From Magnetococcus sp. PR-3 (GTDB taxonomy: Bacteria > Pseudomonadota > Magnetococcia > Magnetococcales > Magnetococcaceae), in assembly GCF_036689865.1 (NCBI RefSeq), contig NZ_JBAHUQ010000003.1:124001-188000 (forward strand): 64,000 nucleotides of DNA. The letters run 5' to 3'. The notes under the pieces are model-generated. The model was not told where the DNA came from. It saw nothing but the letters and a program-made list of their open reading frames with translations, and made no database searches. Every line of letters starts with the position of its first letter. Positions within the stretch are counted from its first letter, which is position 1. This document shows, in pieces, positions 16,505 through 25,691 of the stretch. The translations under genes were made by a program, and so were the position numbers.

Positions 16505-19500
16505 GTGGCGCCCGTCAATGTGACACGGTTCCACACCATGGCTAGGCCAACCAGCAATGGATTGCAACTTATGAACATTGGCACCCATATTGTGGATGAT
16601 CTTTACACCATTCGGGACATGTTGGATCAAGGTCCCCTTGGCCTAACCTTTTTGGCCACAGACCGGCTCACGGATGCCCCAATGGTGATCAAACCGATCC
16701 CAGCGGAGTTAACCCGTGATCAAAGTGCTTTGGTTTGGTTCCAACAGCGCTACCAACGACTCAAAAGTCTGAAACATCCAGTACTGCATACCAAGTACAA
16801 TCATGCTTATGATCAGGCCAGTGCCAGTCAATTTATAACAGCACCCTACGTTCCGGGTGAACACCTGGGTCTGTGGCTTAAGCGTCAAAAAGATGGCCGT
16901 GTAGATCCTGGAAAAGCGCTTTCCATGCTCAAACGCGTGGCTGAGGCGCTGGATATGGCCCACAATGCGGGCCTGCCACACCTGAGCTTAAAGCTGGAAA
17001 ATATTATTATCACCCCGGATGAGTCGGTTATCTTGACCGACCACGCTCTGAGCTATGCCCGCCAGCTGCCCGCATGGCGCCGCTTAGGTAAAGATCTTCA
17101 GCCCGCAACACTGATCTCCTGCTATACCGCACCGGAGATTATTCAAACCTTATGGTTGGATCAGCTTCCCAGCCATGATGTGCTGCGCCAAGCGAATGAA
17201 GATCTAAAAGCCGATATGCCCGGTGTGGCGGCTGATATCTTCGCATTGGGTGGTGTGCTCTTTACCATGCTCACCGGTCAAGCACCCTTTACCACCGAAG
17301 ACTACCTGGAAGCACTGGTACATGGAGAGCTACCCAGCCTGCACGTAGATGCACAGCTGCCTTTGGCCATTCATGCTCACTTGGCACGTGCGTTGGAACG
17401 TAGCCCAGCTGAGCGTTATGCAAGTACCATTGAACTGGTCGAAGTCCTGACCGGGAGCTGGAAACAGTGGGAACGCCAAAGTGCGGAAGAAAAACAGACT
17501 GATGTAACCCAGGCTAGCGCTACCCCAGCAGTGATGGAATTAAGTGACGTAACCGCCAGCAACGATTCCACCTTGGATCTGGCCATTATAGATCCCAACG
17601 AAGAGAATCTCTTGGTAGATGCTGAGGATGATCTGATCATCTCCAGCCCCGAAGAGAATCTTCAGGAAGATCATCGTGAAGAGGAGCTACCCATCCTGGA
17701 TTTGGCATCGATTGAAGCCAAACGTCTTGAGGGTGAGCCAGAGGTTATCTCTACCCATGATGCCTCTTCTGAAGAAGCCATTGAATCTCAGGAGCCTTTA
17801 CCTGTAGAGATCTCTGTATCTGAGGACTATCAGGACGAGACCACCGCCACGGTGGCAACCGACCTTGAAGTCGAAGCCCACCTGCTTGAAGAAACTGTGC
17901 CCGAAGAGGCCACACCCGAAGAGGCCACACCCGAGCACAATGAGAGTGATCTGGAGACAATGGATAACGATGAGGATGGTACGTTACCCGTTGAGATGCA
18001 TGAAGAAGCTCTACTTGAGCTGCAACATGAGGATCTACTGGATGATCCAGATGGTCACAGTCAAAAAATGGCCGCGACCCATATGGAAGATGAGGCTGTT
18101 GAAGAGCAGACCGTTCAACAGCCTGTTGAGGCTATTTTAGTGGATACCTCCATGGATGAACCTGCACAGCATGATGAGCTCTGTGTCGAGCGAACCGACC
18201 ATATCTCCGATCAGGCCGATGCACTGGAAAGTGATGATCACTCCTATGCCGCCACCTCCCTGGCCCACGCCTTACAGGAGGAGAAAGCTTTTCATGATGA
18301 AGAGCAAGGACGTGCCTATGAGACCATTGGCCGTCCGTTGGATCATGTGGATGAAAACAACGACCCTATGGCCCAGGTAACACCTAAAAAGCGTCGTAGT
18401 AGTCCACTGCTCCGAGCGGCTGCTGTAGTGGGTATTGTCATGGGTGCTGGCATGAGTTGGTTCCTGTTTACCCAAGCACCTGACTCACCTTTCCAAACCG
18501 TTGAGCTACAGCCAGCCCAACCCTTTGTCTTGGAGCAGGAAGCCCCCATTAATACGGTTCCAGAGATTAAAGCCCCTGAAGATCTAACCTTGGTCTCTCC
18601 CGCACCGGAGACCCTGCGTAAAAATCCTGCCGAGCGCACTCGAGCGGTTCTGGATCAACTGGACAATGATGCCGCTATGGGTATGTTGCGCCAACAGTTG
18701 GCAGAGGTTGCGCAAAAGCATGACCAAGCAACCGCTGCGTTAGGTAGCAAACAGGGTAAGATGCAGAAACTGGAACAGGATCTGAAACAGACCCAGACCG
18801 AACTGGTTTCAACACGTCAGGAACTCCGCAATACCAAGCGTGAATTGGCGGAATATGCCAATTCCCGTTTAAAGATTGCCTCTTTGGAAGAGCGGGTACG
18901 CATGCTGGTTAAACAGCGCGACTCCGTAACCAAACTTGAGACCACAGAGAAAACCAAACCGGTTACGGTGGCCAAAACGGTGGCCAAAACGGTAGATAAA
19001 ACCCAAAATGCCAAACGGGTTAGCCGTTTAGAGCAACGTCTACAAGCCAATAAAGAGCGCTACCGCAGTACACAGCTGCGTGCTGACGAAATGTTGCTTA
19101 AACCTAATGCTGGCGAGATTATTCCCCATAGGGCATCACCCCAAACAGCATTTCAAAAAGCTACCGCCTCACATGATCTGATCACAGCGACGGCACCTCC
19201 TGCCCCAAGAAGTGATGAGATGATTGCTGAAGATGAACAATCCTTTACCACGACTAAGGGTGGATTGATCTTTGTTCAGGTTGCTTCTCATATGAAAGCA
19301 TCTGTGGCACAAGCCCAGCGTAATATCCTGGCCAAACGCAAGATTGAAGGACGCACATGGCCTGTCGTTACCCAAAAAGCACGGGTTAATGGTCGCCTTT
19401 ATCATCGGGTACGTTTTGGACCCCTCGCCAGTGCACAAGAGGCCACCGAGCTGACGGAGGCACTGGCCCAAGATCTAAAACTGGATGGGATTATGGTGCG

Positions 19501-20257
19501 CAAGCGCAGCCATCCCAATGAAATCACCACCACCAAAATGTTAGCCAAACATGTCCCCCCCGTGCGGGATACTGTGGCAACGGCTAAACAGCACCGTAGT
19601 TATACAGGCAAACAGCGCCGTGGTTACTCGGTACAGGTTGCTGCTTTCTCCAGCTCGGATGCGGCTGAAGATATGGAGATGAAAATTCAAACCATGGATT
19701 GGCCAACCCAGGATATTCCGGTTTTCCGTGAAGCGAAAATGGTGGATGGGCGTCTCTTCCACCGGGTACGTATTGGACCATTTAAGTACAAAAACCAGGC
19801 TGCACGTATGAATGCCATGGTGCATGAGATGACCAGTTTGGCCAGTATTGTGGTTAATCACCGCATTGCCACGGCCCAACATGTTCAAGCAACACCCAAA
19901 AAGTCCAGAAAGATTGCGAGCACCAAGTACAAGAGATCCACAACACGCCGTGTTAGCAAAAAACGTCAGACCACCCCCATAGCCAACCACCGCGTTGATA
20001 GTGGTTATATGGTGCAACTGGGGGCCTTTACCTCCAAAAACGCGGTTAACAGCGCCAAACGTAAACTGGCCGCTCTGCGTGAAGCTGAAGGTAACCTACC
20101 CATGGTGCAAGAGACCACGACCCTGGCTGGGCAAGACCTTATTCGCCTAAAGCTCGGCCCCTACTCTTCTAAAACCGAAGCCCAGCAGATGCAGGCGATG
20201 GTTAAAGAGAAAGCTGGGATCTCTGGTGGTACCATTGTGGACCATGGAGAGTGGTAA
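16505..20257 (+). CDS. Pseudokinase - transmembrane - coiled-coil - triple SPOR protein
   Basis: 1250 residues. An N-terminal Hanks-type kinase fold (about 30-315) has a glycine-rich loop, the VIK lysine (Lys63), YTAPEII and ADIFALGGVLFTMLTGQAPF, but the HRD catalytic loop reads HLSLKLEN with Ser161 at the Asp position, and the alpha-C Glu also appears lost; DFG reads DHA (Asp179). Then come an acidic low-complexity segment (about 330-620), one membrane helix (about 635-655), a coiled coil (about 725-870) and three SPOR domains starting near 918, 1038 and 1165. The predicted topology puts the pseudokinase in the cytoplasm and SPOR domains in the periplasm at septal peptidoglycan. GTG 16505, ATG 16538 and ATG 16571 are possible starts; none has a strong ribosome-binding site. 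Confidence 0.85.
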   Translation: MAPVNVTRFHTMARPTSNGLQLMNIGTHIVDDLYTIRDMLDQGPLGLTFLATDRLTDAPMVIKPIPAELTRDQSALVWFQQRYQRLKSLKHPVLHTKYNHAYDQASASQFITAPYVPGEHLGLWLKRQKDGRVDPGKALSMLKRVAEALDMAHNAGLPHLSLKLENIIITPDESVILTDHALSYARQLPAWRRLGKDLQPATLISCYTAPEIIQTLWLDQLPSHDVLRQANEDLKADMPGVAADIFALGGVLFTMLTGQAPFTTEDYLEALVHGELPSLHVDAQLPLAIHAHLARALERSPAERYASTIELVEVLTGSWKQWERQSAEEKQTDVTQASATPAVMELSDVTASNDSTLDLAIIDPNEENLLVDAEDDLIISSPEENLQEDHREEELPILDLASIEAKRLEGEPEVISTHDASSEEAIESQEPLPVEISVSEDYQDETTATVATDLEVEAHLLEETVPEEATPEEATPEHNESDLETMDNDEDGTLPVEMHEEALLELQHEDLLDDPDGHSQKMAATHMEDEAVEEQTVQQPVEAILVDTSMDEPAQHDELCVERTDHISDQADALESDDHSYAATSLAHALQEEKAFHDEEQGRAYETIGRPLDHVDENNDPMAQVTPKKRRSSPLLRAAAVVGIVMGAGMSWFLFTQAPDSPFQTVELQPAQPFVLEQEAPINTVPEIKAPEDLTLVSPAPETLRKNPAERTRAVLDQLDNDAAMGMLRQQLAEVAQKHDQATAALGSKQGKMQKLEQDLKQTQTELVSTRQELRNTKRELAEYANSRLKIASLEERVRMLVKQRDSVTKLETTEKTKPVTVAKTVAKTVDKTQNAKRVSRLEQRLQANKERYRSTQLRADEMLLKPNAGEIIPHRASPQTAFQKATASHDLITATAPPAPRSDEMIAEDEQSFTTTKGGLIFVQVASHMKASVAQAQRNILAKRKIEGRTWPVVTQKARVNGRLYHRVRFGPLASAQEATELTEALAQDLKLDGIMVRKRSHPNEITTTKMLAKHVPPVRDTVATAKQHRSYTGKQRRGYSVQVAAFSSSDAAEDMEMKIQTMDWPTQDIPVFREAKMVDGRLFHRVRIGPFKYKNQAARMNAMVHEMTSLASIVVNHRIATAQHVQATPKKSRKIASTKYKRSTTRRVSKKRQTTPIANHRVDSGYMVQLGAFTSKNAVNSAKRKLAALREAEGNLPMVQETTTLAGQDLIRLKLGPYSSKTEAQQMQAMVKEKAGISGGTIVDHGEW
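17899..17931 (+). repeat. 15-bp tandem duplication in the acidic linker
   Basis: Two exact copies of a 15-bp unit encoding PEEAT give PEEATPEEATPE within the acidic region of the pseudokinase-SPOR protein. A second short repeat (12 bp, encoding VAKT) lies near 18970-18995. Both look like slippage in a flexible linker. Confidence 0.7.
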
Positions 20258-20283
20258 TCCACTTGACCGCAGTTATTTAATTA

Positions 20284-20318
20284 AAACCGGGCTTGCCTAT
20301 GCAAGCCCGGTTTTTTTT
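20284..20318 (+). terminator. Terminator of the pseudokinase-SPOR gene
   Basis: A perfect 13-bp GC-rich stem (20284-20296 with 20301-20313), 4-nt loop and a run of eight T. It sits 27 bp after the stop codon. Confidence 0.93.
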
Positions 20319-20728
20319 ACCCTGTGTGCCATGCCGTTCGGTCAATGGGCTTAAACTTATACAGTCTTCTTATCGACAGTCACGGCCTTGATGGTCAACA
20401 TTGGGTAATTAGGTCATTGGCGCACCCACCCCCTGCCCGATACAGTATCAACTTCCGCCTATCGTTGTTTTTCCGTACTGGCCCTGATCACCACACCATT
20501 TTTGGGGGGTACCAACGCTTGTATAACTTAAGCATTGTCAGCGCTTAGAGTTGGCCCATCTCTATAAAGAACTCAGGAACATCTGTTGGTACATGGTTGT
20601 CCTACTATGCATGAGTATGGAGCACGTACATGATATTGTATGCCTCATACCCATTTTATCGTCGGGGTGCGATCCAGACGTGGGTCTGTATGAAGGCCAT
20701 TTGTAGCCTTTAAAGGACGGAGAGCATT
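20319..20728. other. Non-coding interval upstream of the GAF histidine kinase
   Basis: About 410 bp with no gene I can support. A 74-codon open frame at 20324-20548 has neither a ribosome-binding site nor recognisable composition. The region presumably contains the kinase promoter; no clear consensus boxes were seen. Confidence 0.5.
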
Positions 20729-22009
20729 ATGCAAAGCGCCAAACCACCAACCGATGAGCTTCATCGTCTTGATGCCCTGTATCGTTATCAAATTTTAGAT
20801 ACCGAGGCGGAACAAATTTTTGATGATTTAACCCAATTGGCAGCCTATATCTGCGATGTACCGATTGCTTTAATCAGCCTTATTGATCCTGAGCGACAGT
20901 GGTTCAAATCCAAAGTTGGTGTTGATGTTGACCATACCAGCCGGGAAATTGCCTTTTGTGCCCATGCCATTTTAGAAGAGACTATTTTTGAAGTGGAGGA
21001 TGCACGTCTGGATCAACGTTTTCATGATAACCCTTTGGTAACACAAGCACCCAACATACGCTTTTATGCCGGTGCACAACTGGTTACCCCCAGTCATCAT
21101 GCCATTGGGACACTCTGTGTGATCGATGACCAACCCAAACATCTCAACGATGAACAAAAGCTGGCGCTGGAAAGATTAAGCCGCCAGGTTATCTCTAATA
21201 TGGAACTACGCCTCAATCAACAAAAGCTCATTATCCAAAACCAGTCGTTGACCCAACAGCAAGTTCTACTTAAAGAGGCCCGTCGTATTGCTGAACAGGC
21301 CAACCAGACCAAAGATCAGTTTCTTGCCACCATGAGTCATGAATTGCGAACACCGCTTACATCAGTTTTAGGCAGTCTAAAATTGGTCCATGGTGGGGTT
21401 GCAGGCAAGCTACCAGACAAAGCGACCAAACTGATTGCTACTGCGGTTAGGAATGGTGATCGCCTTCTCTCTTTGGTGAATGATCTGTTGGATTTTTCTA
21501 AAATCAAAGCCGGTAAAATGGAGATGTCTCTACAAGTTGTTGAGAGTCGTCACTTGGTTGAAAAAGCTTTTGAAGCCATCCAGTCTCAAGCTGAAGATAA
21601 GGGACTAAAACTTATTGATAAACAGGAACAACCTTGTCTTATTCAGGCCGATCCACAGCGTATTGAACAGGTCTTAATCAACCTGATGGGTAATGCCATA
21701 AAATTTACCGAGCAAGGTTCCATTACCCTCTCTATTCAACAAAAACAGGATTATGCGCAGTTTTGCGTCTCAGATAGTGGCTGTGGTATCCCTGAAGATC
21801 AGGTTCAGCAGGTTTTTAGACTCTTCAGCCAACTGGATAACTCATCTACCCGAAAAACCAAAGGAACCGGCCTGGGTTTGGCCATTTGTGAAAGTTTTGT
21901 GCAGATGCATGGTGGAAAAATTTGGGTGCAAAGCCATGTGGGACAAGGCTCCTCTTTCTTTTTCACCATTCCTTTAGCCAAGCCAATGGCCAATCGGCGT
22001 GACCCTTAG
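20729..22009 (+). CDS. GAF-domain sensor histidine kinase (soluble)
   Basis: 426 residues. The N-terminal GAF domain (about 20-160) has the profile seen in many GAF kinases (LAAYICDVPIALISLID, IGTLCVIDDQP). It is followed by a short coiled linker, HisKA with SHELRTPL (phospho-acceptor His204), and HATPase_c with NAIKFTEQG (N box), DSGCGIPE (G1) and GTGLGLAI (G2). There is no membrane segment, so it senses an intracellular cue. No response regulator is adjacent, making it an orphan kinase. GGAG 7 bp before the ATG supports the start. Confidence 0.93.
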   Translation: MQSAKPPTDELHRLDALYRYQILDTEAEQIFDDLTQLAAYICDVPIALISLIDPERQWFKSKVGVDVDHTSREIAFCAHAILEETIFEVEDARLDQRFHDNPLVTQAPNIRFYAGAQLVTPSHHAIGTLCVIDDQPKHLNDEQKLALERLSRQVISNMELRLNQQKLIIQNQSLTQQQVLLKEARRIAEQANQTKDQFLATMSHELRTPLTSVLGSLKLVHGGVAGKLPDKATKLIATAVRNGDRLLSLVNDLLDFSKIKAGKMEMSLQVVESRHLVEKAFEAIQSQAEDKGLKLIDKQEQPCLIQADPQRIEQVLINLMGNAIKFTEQGSITLSIQQKQDYAQFCVSDSGCGIPEDQVQQVFRLFSQLDNSSTRKTKGTGLGLAICESFVQMHGGKIWVQSHVGQGSSFFFTIPLAKPMANRRDP

Positions 22010-22054
22010 GATACGGAGGGTGCTGCTGGGGCGATCTCTGGGATAACACCGCGT

Positions 22055-22438
22055 TTAAGCATACCCCAAGACAGTCAGCAACAGGCCAAAGCTCCCTGCC
22101 CCAATCGCCACCATCAACAGATCATGAGGTTCCGTAAACCAAGATCTGGACAGACGTAGAACAGGTGCAGGATAGAGGATCAGCATGGCACCTTTAAACA
22201 GAGCCAGCCAACCTAGGATGGTAATCAACACAGGCCATTGCAGTACCCATACGTTATGGATATTGATTATAACCAGACCAAAACTTAGCGCCACCACCCC
22301 CCCCATATAGGTCCATACAGGGCTTTCTAAAAAGATCTCAATCAGTTCCTGATACCGTTTTGGGTCTAGGACCATACCCAATGCCACCATCAGATAGAGT
22401 GGACCAATAATTTGCGCGACCCATGTGGCAATGGTCAT
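22055..22438 (-). CDS. Small four-helix integral membrane protein, unknown function
   Basis: 127 residues with four hydrophobic segments (about 5-23, 42-62, 68-88, 105-125) and almost no soluble domain. It begins MTIATWVAQIIGPLYLMVAL and has the conserved-looking RSWFTEPHD loop. I do not recognise the family. It stands alone, convergent with the histidine kinase and upstream-flanked by the folD terminator. The frame has good codon use, so it is probably real. Confidence 0.7.
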   Translation of the reverse strand: MTIATWVAQIIGPLYLMVALGMVLDPKRYQELIEIFLESPVWTYMGGVVALSFGLVIINIHNVWVLQWPVLITILGWLALFKGAMLILYPAPVLRLSRSWFTEPHDLLMVAIGAGSFGLLLTVLGYA

Positions 22439-22535
22439 AACCCTGCTCCTGTTGGTTAATAGGTTGGTGTATGTCTACTTTACCACCAAATCTCCCCTGG
22501 CTTTCAAAGTTTACCAAGCTAAGAGAGCGACCATA

Positions 22536-22567
22536 AAAAACCCCTCACCAAACGGTGAGGGGTTTTT
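22536..22567 (-). terminator. folD terminator
   Basis: A perfect 14-bp stem (22536-22549 with 22554-22567) around a 4-nt loop with A- and T-tails, able to act on both strands. It lies about 130 bp past the folD stop codon on the minus strand. Confidence 0.9.
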
Positions 22568-22699
22568 ATAATCCACACTTAAACAGAGTATCCCAAGCTA
22601 AGATCGATCCATCCAACCTGGGTGGCCAAGGTCGATGAGAAGCGATTTCTCTATTTTAGCAAAACAGAACCTTCTTCAAGCCTTGGCTGGGCTGTTTAA

Positions 22700-23557
22700 T
22701 CAGGCGACACCACGGCTACGCTTGGCACCTTCTACAGTATTTTTTAACAACATGGCAATGGTCATGGGGCCGACACCACCAGGGACGGGTGTAATGGCAG
22801 AAGCTTGCTCAAAGCAGCTTGCATAATCCACATCACCACACAACTTGCCATCTTCACCACGGTTGATACCCACATCAATCACCACAGCCCCCTCTTTAAT
22901 CCAGCTTCCTGGGACCATTTTGGCGCGACCAACCGCTGCAACCACAATATCAGCCCGTTTGACGGTGGCTTCCAGATCTGGGGTACGGGAGTGGCAAACC
23001 GTAACCGTTGCATGGGCGGCTAATAACATCAGGGCCACAGGCTTACCCACAATATTGGAACGACCAATAACCACCGCATGCTTGCCGTTGGGGTCTACGC
23101 CGGTCACCTTCAACATCTCCATCACACCCCAAGGGGTGCAGGGTTGAAAGGTGGGATCACCTGTGGCCAACCGGCCAACGTTATAGGGGTGAAAACCATC
23201 GGCATCCTTGGCTGGGGAGATTGCCTCCAACACCTTTTGCTCATCAATATGTTTAGGGAGTGGCAGCTGCACCAAAATACCATGTACCTTGTCATCCCCA
23301 TTGAGCTGCTCGATGAGGTTCAACAAATCCACTTCAGAGGTGGTATCCGGTAGTTCATGAGAAAAAGAGGCAATACCCGCATTTTCACACGCCTTCTTTT
23401 TATTGCGCACATACACCTGAGAGGCTGGATCTTCACCCACCAGCACCACAGCCAAACCAGGGGTAAGTTGATGATCAGCTTGCAGTTGCTCTACCTCAAC
23501 CTTTAACTGTTCTCGAACCGATAGTGCAATTGCCTTACCGTCAATGACTTGTGCCAT
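22700..23557 (-). CDS. folD: Bifunctional methylenetetrahydrofolate dehydrogenase / methenyltetrahydrofolate cyclohydrolase
   Basis: Interconverts 5,10-methylene-, 5,10-methenyl- and 10-formyl-tetrahydrofolate in one-carbon metabolism. 285 residues, normal length. Diagnostic features: YVRNKKKAC (Tyr49/Lys53 active-site pair), [10 protein letters not shown], the [11 protein letters not shown] substrate motif, the NADP site GRSNIVGKP, and [18 protein letters not shown] at the C-terminus. It is monocistronic between a terminator and a non-coding interval. It complements metH at the right end of the window in the same pathway, though they are 37 kb apart. Confidence 0.97.
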   Translation of the reverse strand: MAQVIDGKAIALSVREQLKVEVEQLQADHQLTPGLAVVLVGEDPASQVYVRNKKKACENAGIASFSHELPDTTSEVDLLNLIEQLNGDDKVHGILVQLPLPKHIDEQKVLEAISPAKDADGFHPYNVGRLATGDPTFQPCTPWGVMEMLKVTGVDPNGKHAVVIGRSNIVGKPVALMLLAAHATVTVCHSRTPDLEATVKRADIVVAAVGRAKMVPGSWIKEGAVVIDVGINRGEDGKLCGDVDYASCFEQASAITPVPGGVGPMTIAMLLKNTVEGAKRSRGVA

Positions 23558-23912
23558 GGTGCTGTACTCCGTTCTCTTTGGAAATGAGGTGACATTCCCT
23601 ATGGTTCACAGCCCCTAAAGGCTGAGCTTTATAAAGATAAGGGCGGCATTATAGCGTGAGTTGGGCAGAGGGTCGAATACTGCATGTGATCTATGGTGCG
23701 TTTATTTAGGATTAAACCATTTTATACAAGCTTGGTATGCACAGACTTAGGCACACCCCTGTAAGCCACACATGGTGTCATGCTGTTCTTTTACCATCTA
23801 CAAGATGATACATAAATTTCGATATATCAGAGATTAAGCAGATCAATGAAGGATAGTATACTGAAGAACTACACGGTCAGAAGGGCTATTTAACAAGGGG
23901 TATAACGCGCCC
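23558..23912. other. Non-coding interval upstream of folD
   Basis: About 355 bp without a credible gene on either strand. It is presumed to contain the folD promoter. No RNA gene or repeat is recognised. Confidence 0.5.
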
Positions 23913-23957
23913 TGTGGGAATGGGCCTGATTGATTCAACATCTTGCCCATTCCCACA
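23913..23957. repeat. 13-bp perfect inverted repeat (hairpin) without T-tract
   Basis: The arms 23913-23925 and 23945-23957 are perfect complements with a 19-nt loop. The hairpin sits 20 bp past the stop of the small membrane-protein gene. Neither strand has a U-tract, so it is either a non-canonical terminator, an mRNA-stabilising stem or part of a small RNA. Confidence 0.7.
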
Positions 23958-23977
23958 TGGCGTCATACGCATGCGTG

Positions 23978-24184
23978 TCAGCCAGACAAGGCATCCACCA
24001 GCAATGTGAGGGTTTCCGGTAAAAGATAGAGCGCAAGCGCCCCATACAGTGCAAGGCCCGTCAGGATAGCACCACGAAGGAGAACGAGCAGTGTGTGTTC
24101 GCTACGCGAAGCGAGTTCTGCCCGGAGTAGAGGAGTCCGCGGGAAAGTAGAGGCGGGATCTAGCGTATCGGCAGGATTAATCAT
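23978..24184 (-). CDS. Small single-pass membrane protein, unknown function
   Basis: 68 residues from ATG 24184: a polar N-terminal half (INPADTLDPASTFPRTPLLR) and a long hydrophobic segment (about residues 30-62, TLLVLLRGAILTGLALYGAL onward). An AGGAG lies 10 bp before this ATG; an ATG at 24193 is too close to the same site. No homologue is recognised. It is bounded downstream by a perfect inverted repeat. The ribosome-binding site and clean TM segment make it plausible, but it remains hypothetical. Confidence 0.5.
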   Translation of the reverse strand: MINPADTLDPASTFPRTPLLRAELASRSEHTLLVLLRGAILTGLALYGALALYLLPETLTLLVDALSG

Positions 24185-24585
24185 GTTCGTCATGCTCCTT
24201 TGACGGGTCCGGCGCAACCGGATATCACGCGTACCTTTCTCTGTTTGAGAATTGGGGTACGCTTTATCCTAAATCAAAAGACATGCCAAACGTTAATACA
24301 TTGTTTTATAAGATATTTATAGCTTTATCCATAAAATAGTGCCTGCTTTTTTTTAAGCAGCTTTCATAAATTTGATGAATAAAGAGGCAGAGTGACAACG
24401 GGAAAGGCAGGTTCTGCATACATATCATTAACTGCATGTGTAAATTTTGGACAAAAAAAAGGGAGCAACAGGAACATGCCAGTCCTGAAACTCCCCCCAA
24501 ATGAAGGGAAAAGGGAAACCCTTTGAAGCCCTCTTGGTTTCGCGCATGAGGCGCTTCTTTATCTTTGTTAAGTGTCTATGAACAC
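24185..24585. other. AT-rich non-coding interval
   Basis: About 400 bp, more AT-rich than its surroundings. It contains short imperfect hairpins (for example around 24510-24524) but no strong terminator or gene. Confidence 0.45.
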
Positions 24586-25209
24586 TTATTCGTCCACCAC
24601 CGGTTCGTTGGTTGGCGTTTGCTGATCACGCATTTGGACTTCCATGAATTGGTCCAGTTTATGATCAATCTGCTCTCTGGTCTCTTCAAGCATCTCTTCG
24701 ATACCGTCAAAGACATTCACTGCATCACCCAAGAAATTACGTGCTTGGGAAAATCCTTTATCAATCGCCCCAGAGATGAGAGTTCGGAACCCTTCCAGGT
24801 TATCCTCAAAGCTCTCATCGCTGTGGTTATCCAGGTAGTTTCCAAAGAAACTCACCGCTTGGGAGACGATAAAACTGGCGGTCTGTTCTGGATCTGTGAC
24901 CCCATTCATCTCCTGGAAGGCATTTATAGCCTCACCATTTTTATAGCTGCCCATACCGCGCTGCAGCTCTTTTTGTAGCTCATCCCGCAACCGTTGATTG
25001 GCAAAGGCAATCATCTGCTGAGGTGAGGAGAACTCCGCTTCATCACTGGCGATAACACCCATACGCTGGGCCAGTGTTAAAGGATTCATCGACTCAGCTA
25101 CATCCTCCACCTCCTCACCCTGTTGGGTATTGTTGGAAGCAGAAGATTGGTGTTGTGTCAGAGATGAGATATAGGCCATCTCAGCCTGTGTTACTTGTAT
25201 ATCAGCCAT
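24586..25209 (-). CDS. DUF5610-like helical protein
   Basis: 207 residues, acidic and helical, with no signal peptide or membrane segment. The central part (NGVTDPEQTASFIVSQAVSF through LISGAIDKGFSQARNFLG) has the look of the DUF5610 family, as I remember it; that family has no known function. The N-terminus is Gln/Ser-rich (about 15-40) and the C-terminus ends in charged low complexity. It follows a 68-residue gene on the same strand by 75 bp and is probably co-transcribed with it. The function is unknown. Confidence 0.7.
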   Translation of the reverse strand: MADIQVTQAEMAYISSLTQHQSSASNNTQQGEEVEDVAESMNPLTLAQRMGVIASDEAEFSSPQQMIAFANQRLRDELQKELQRGMGSYKNGEAINAFQEMNGVTDPEQTASFIVSQAVSFFGNYLDNHSDESFEDNLEGFRTLISGAIDKGFSQARNFLGDAVNVFDGIEEMLEETREQIDHKLDQFMEVQMRDQQTPTNEPVVDE

Positions 25210-25284
25210 GGTTTGCCCCCCATGTCGCCAATGGGCGCTCCGGTGGGGTCATGCCCTGCACGGTTGCAGTGGTGACACCCTACA

Positions 25285-25491
25285 TTAATCGGAACGTTTT
25301 CCGGTTTTGTTTAGCGTTTGCTGAAAAATGCTTTGAAAATCCCCACGAACAGCCCGTGCCGAAGCACGTTGCCCACCCAGGTGCGCCACATGTTGCGTGG
25401 CTGCACGGGTCTGTTTAACCCCATCAGCACTGCGACGTTGCGGTGTATCTAAAATCGATACCATACCTGGGTAACTGTCAAAGGGCCTCAT
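25285..25491 (-). CDS. Small basic hypothetical protein
   Basis: 68 residues (begins MRPFDSYPGMVSIL), Arg/Gln/Ala-rich, ending FQSIFQQTLNKTGKRSD. AAGGA 7-10 bp before the ATG gives good translation-start support. It lies upstream of, and on the same strand as, the DUF5610-like gene. No domain is recognised. It could be a partner of that protein. Existence is supported mainly by the ribosome-binding site and position. Confidence 0.5.
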   Translation of the reverse strand: MRPFDSYPGMVSILDTPQRRSADGVKQTRAATQHVAHLGGQRASARAVRGDFQSIFQQTLNKTGKRSD

Positions 25492-25634
25492 CACACATTC
25501 CTTCGCGATGTCGAGACGGTAAAAAACTACTCCTGATATACGTATCGGCTATGGCCTAGTCCAAGTTTAGTGAAAAAAGCACTTTTCCCAATCAACGCTC
25601 CATACAGAAGCTCATAACACACTGTACAGACATG

Positions 25635-25665
25635 AAAAAGGCCAACCCATAGGGTTGGCCTTTTT
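25635..25665 (-). terminator. Terminator of the EF-G-like gene
   Basis: A perfect 14-bp stem (25635-25648 with 25652-25665) with a 3-nt loop and A/T tails. It lies 27 bp beyond the stop codon of the EF-G-like gene on the minus strand. Confidence 0.92.
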
Positions 25666-25691
25666 GGTGAACACGTCCGGCAAAGTGATCG

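Noticed and set aside
20324-20548. 74-codon open frame after the pseudokinase-SPOR terminator
   Set aside because: It has no ribosome-binding site, the composition is unlike a protein of this genome, and no homology is recognised.
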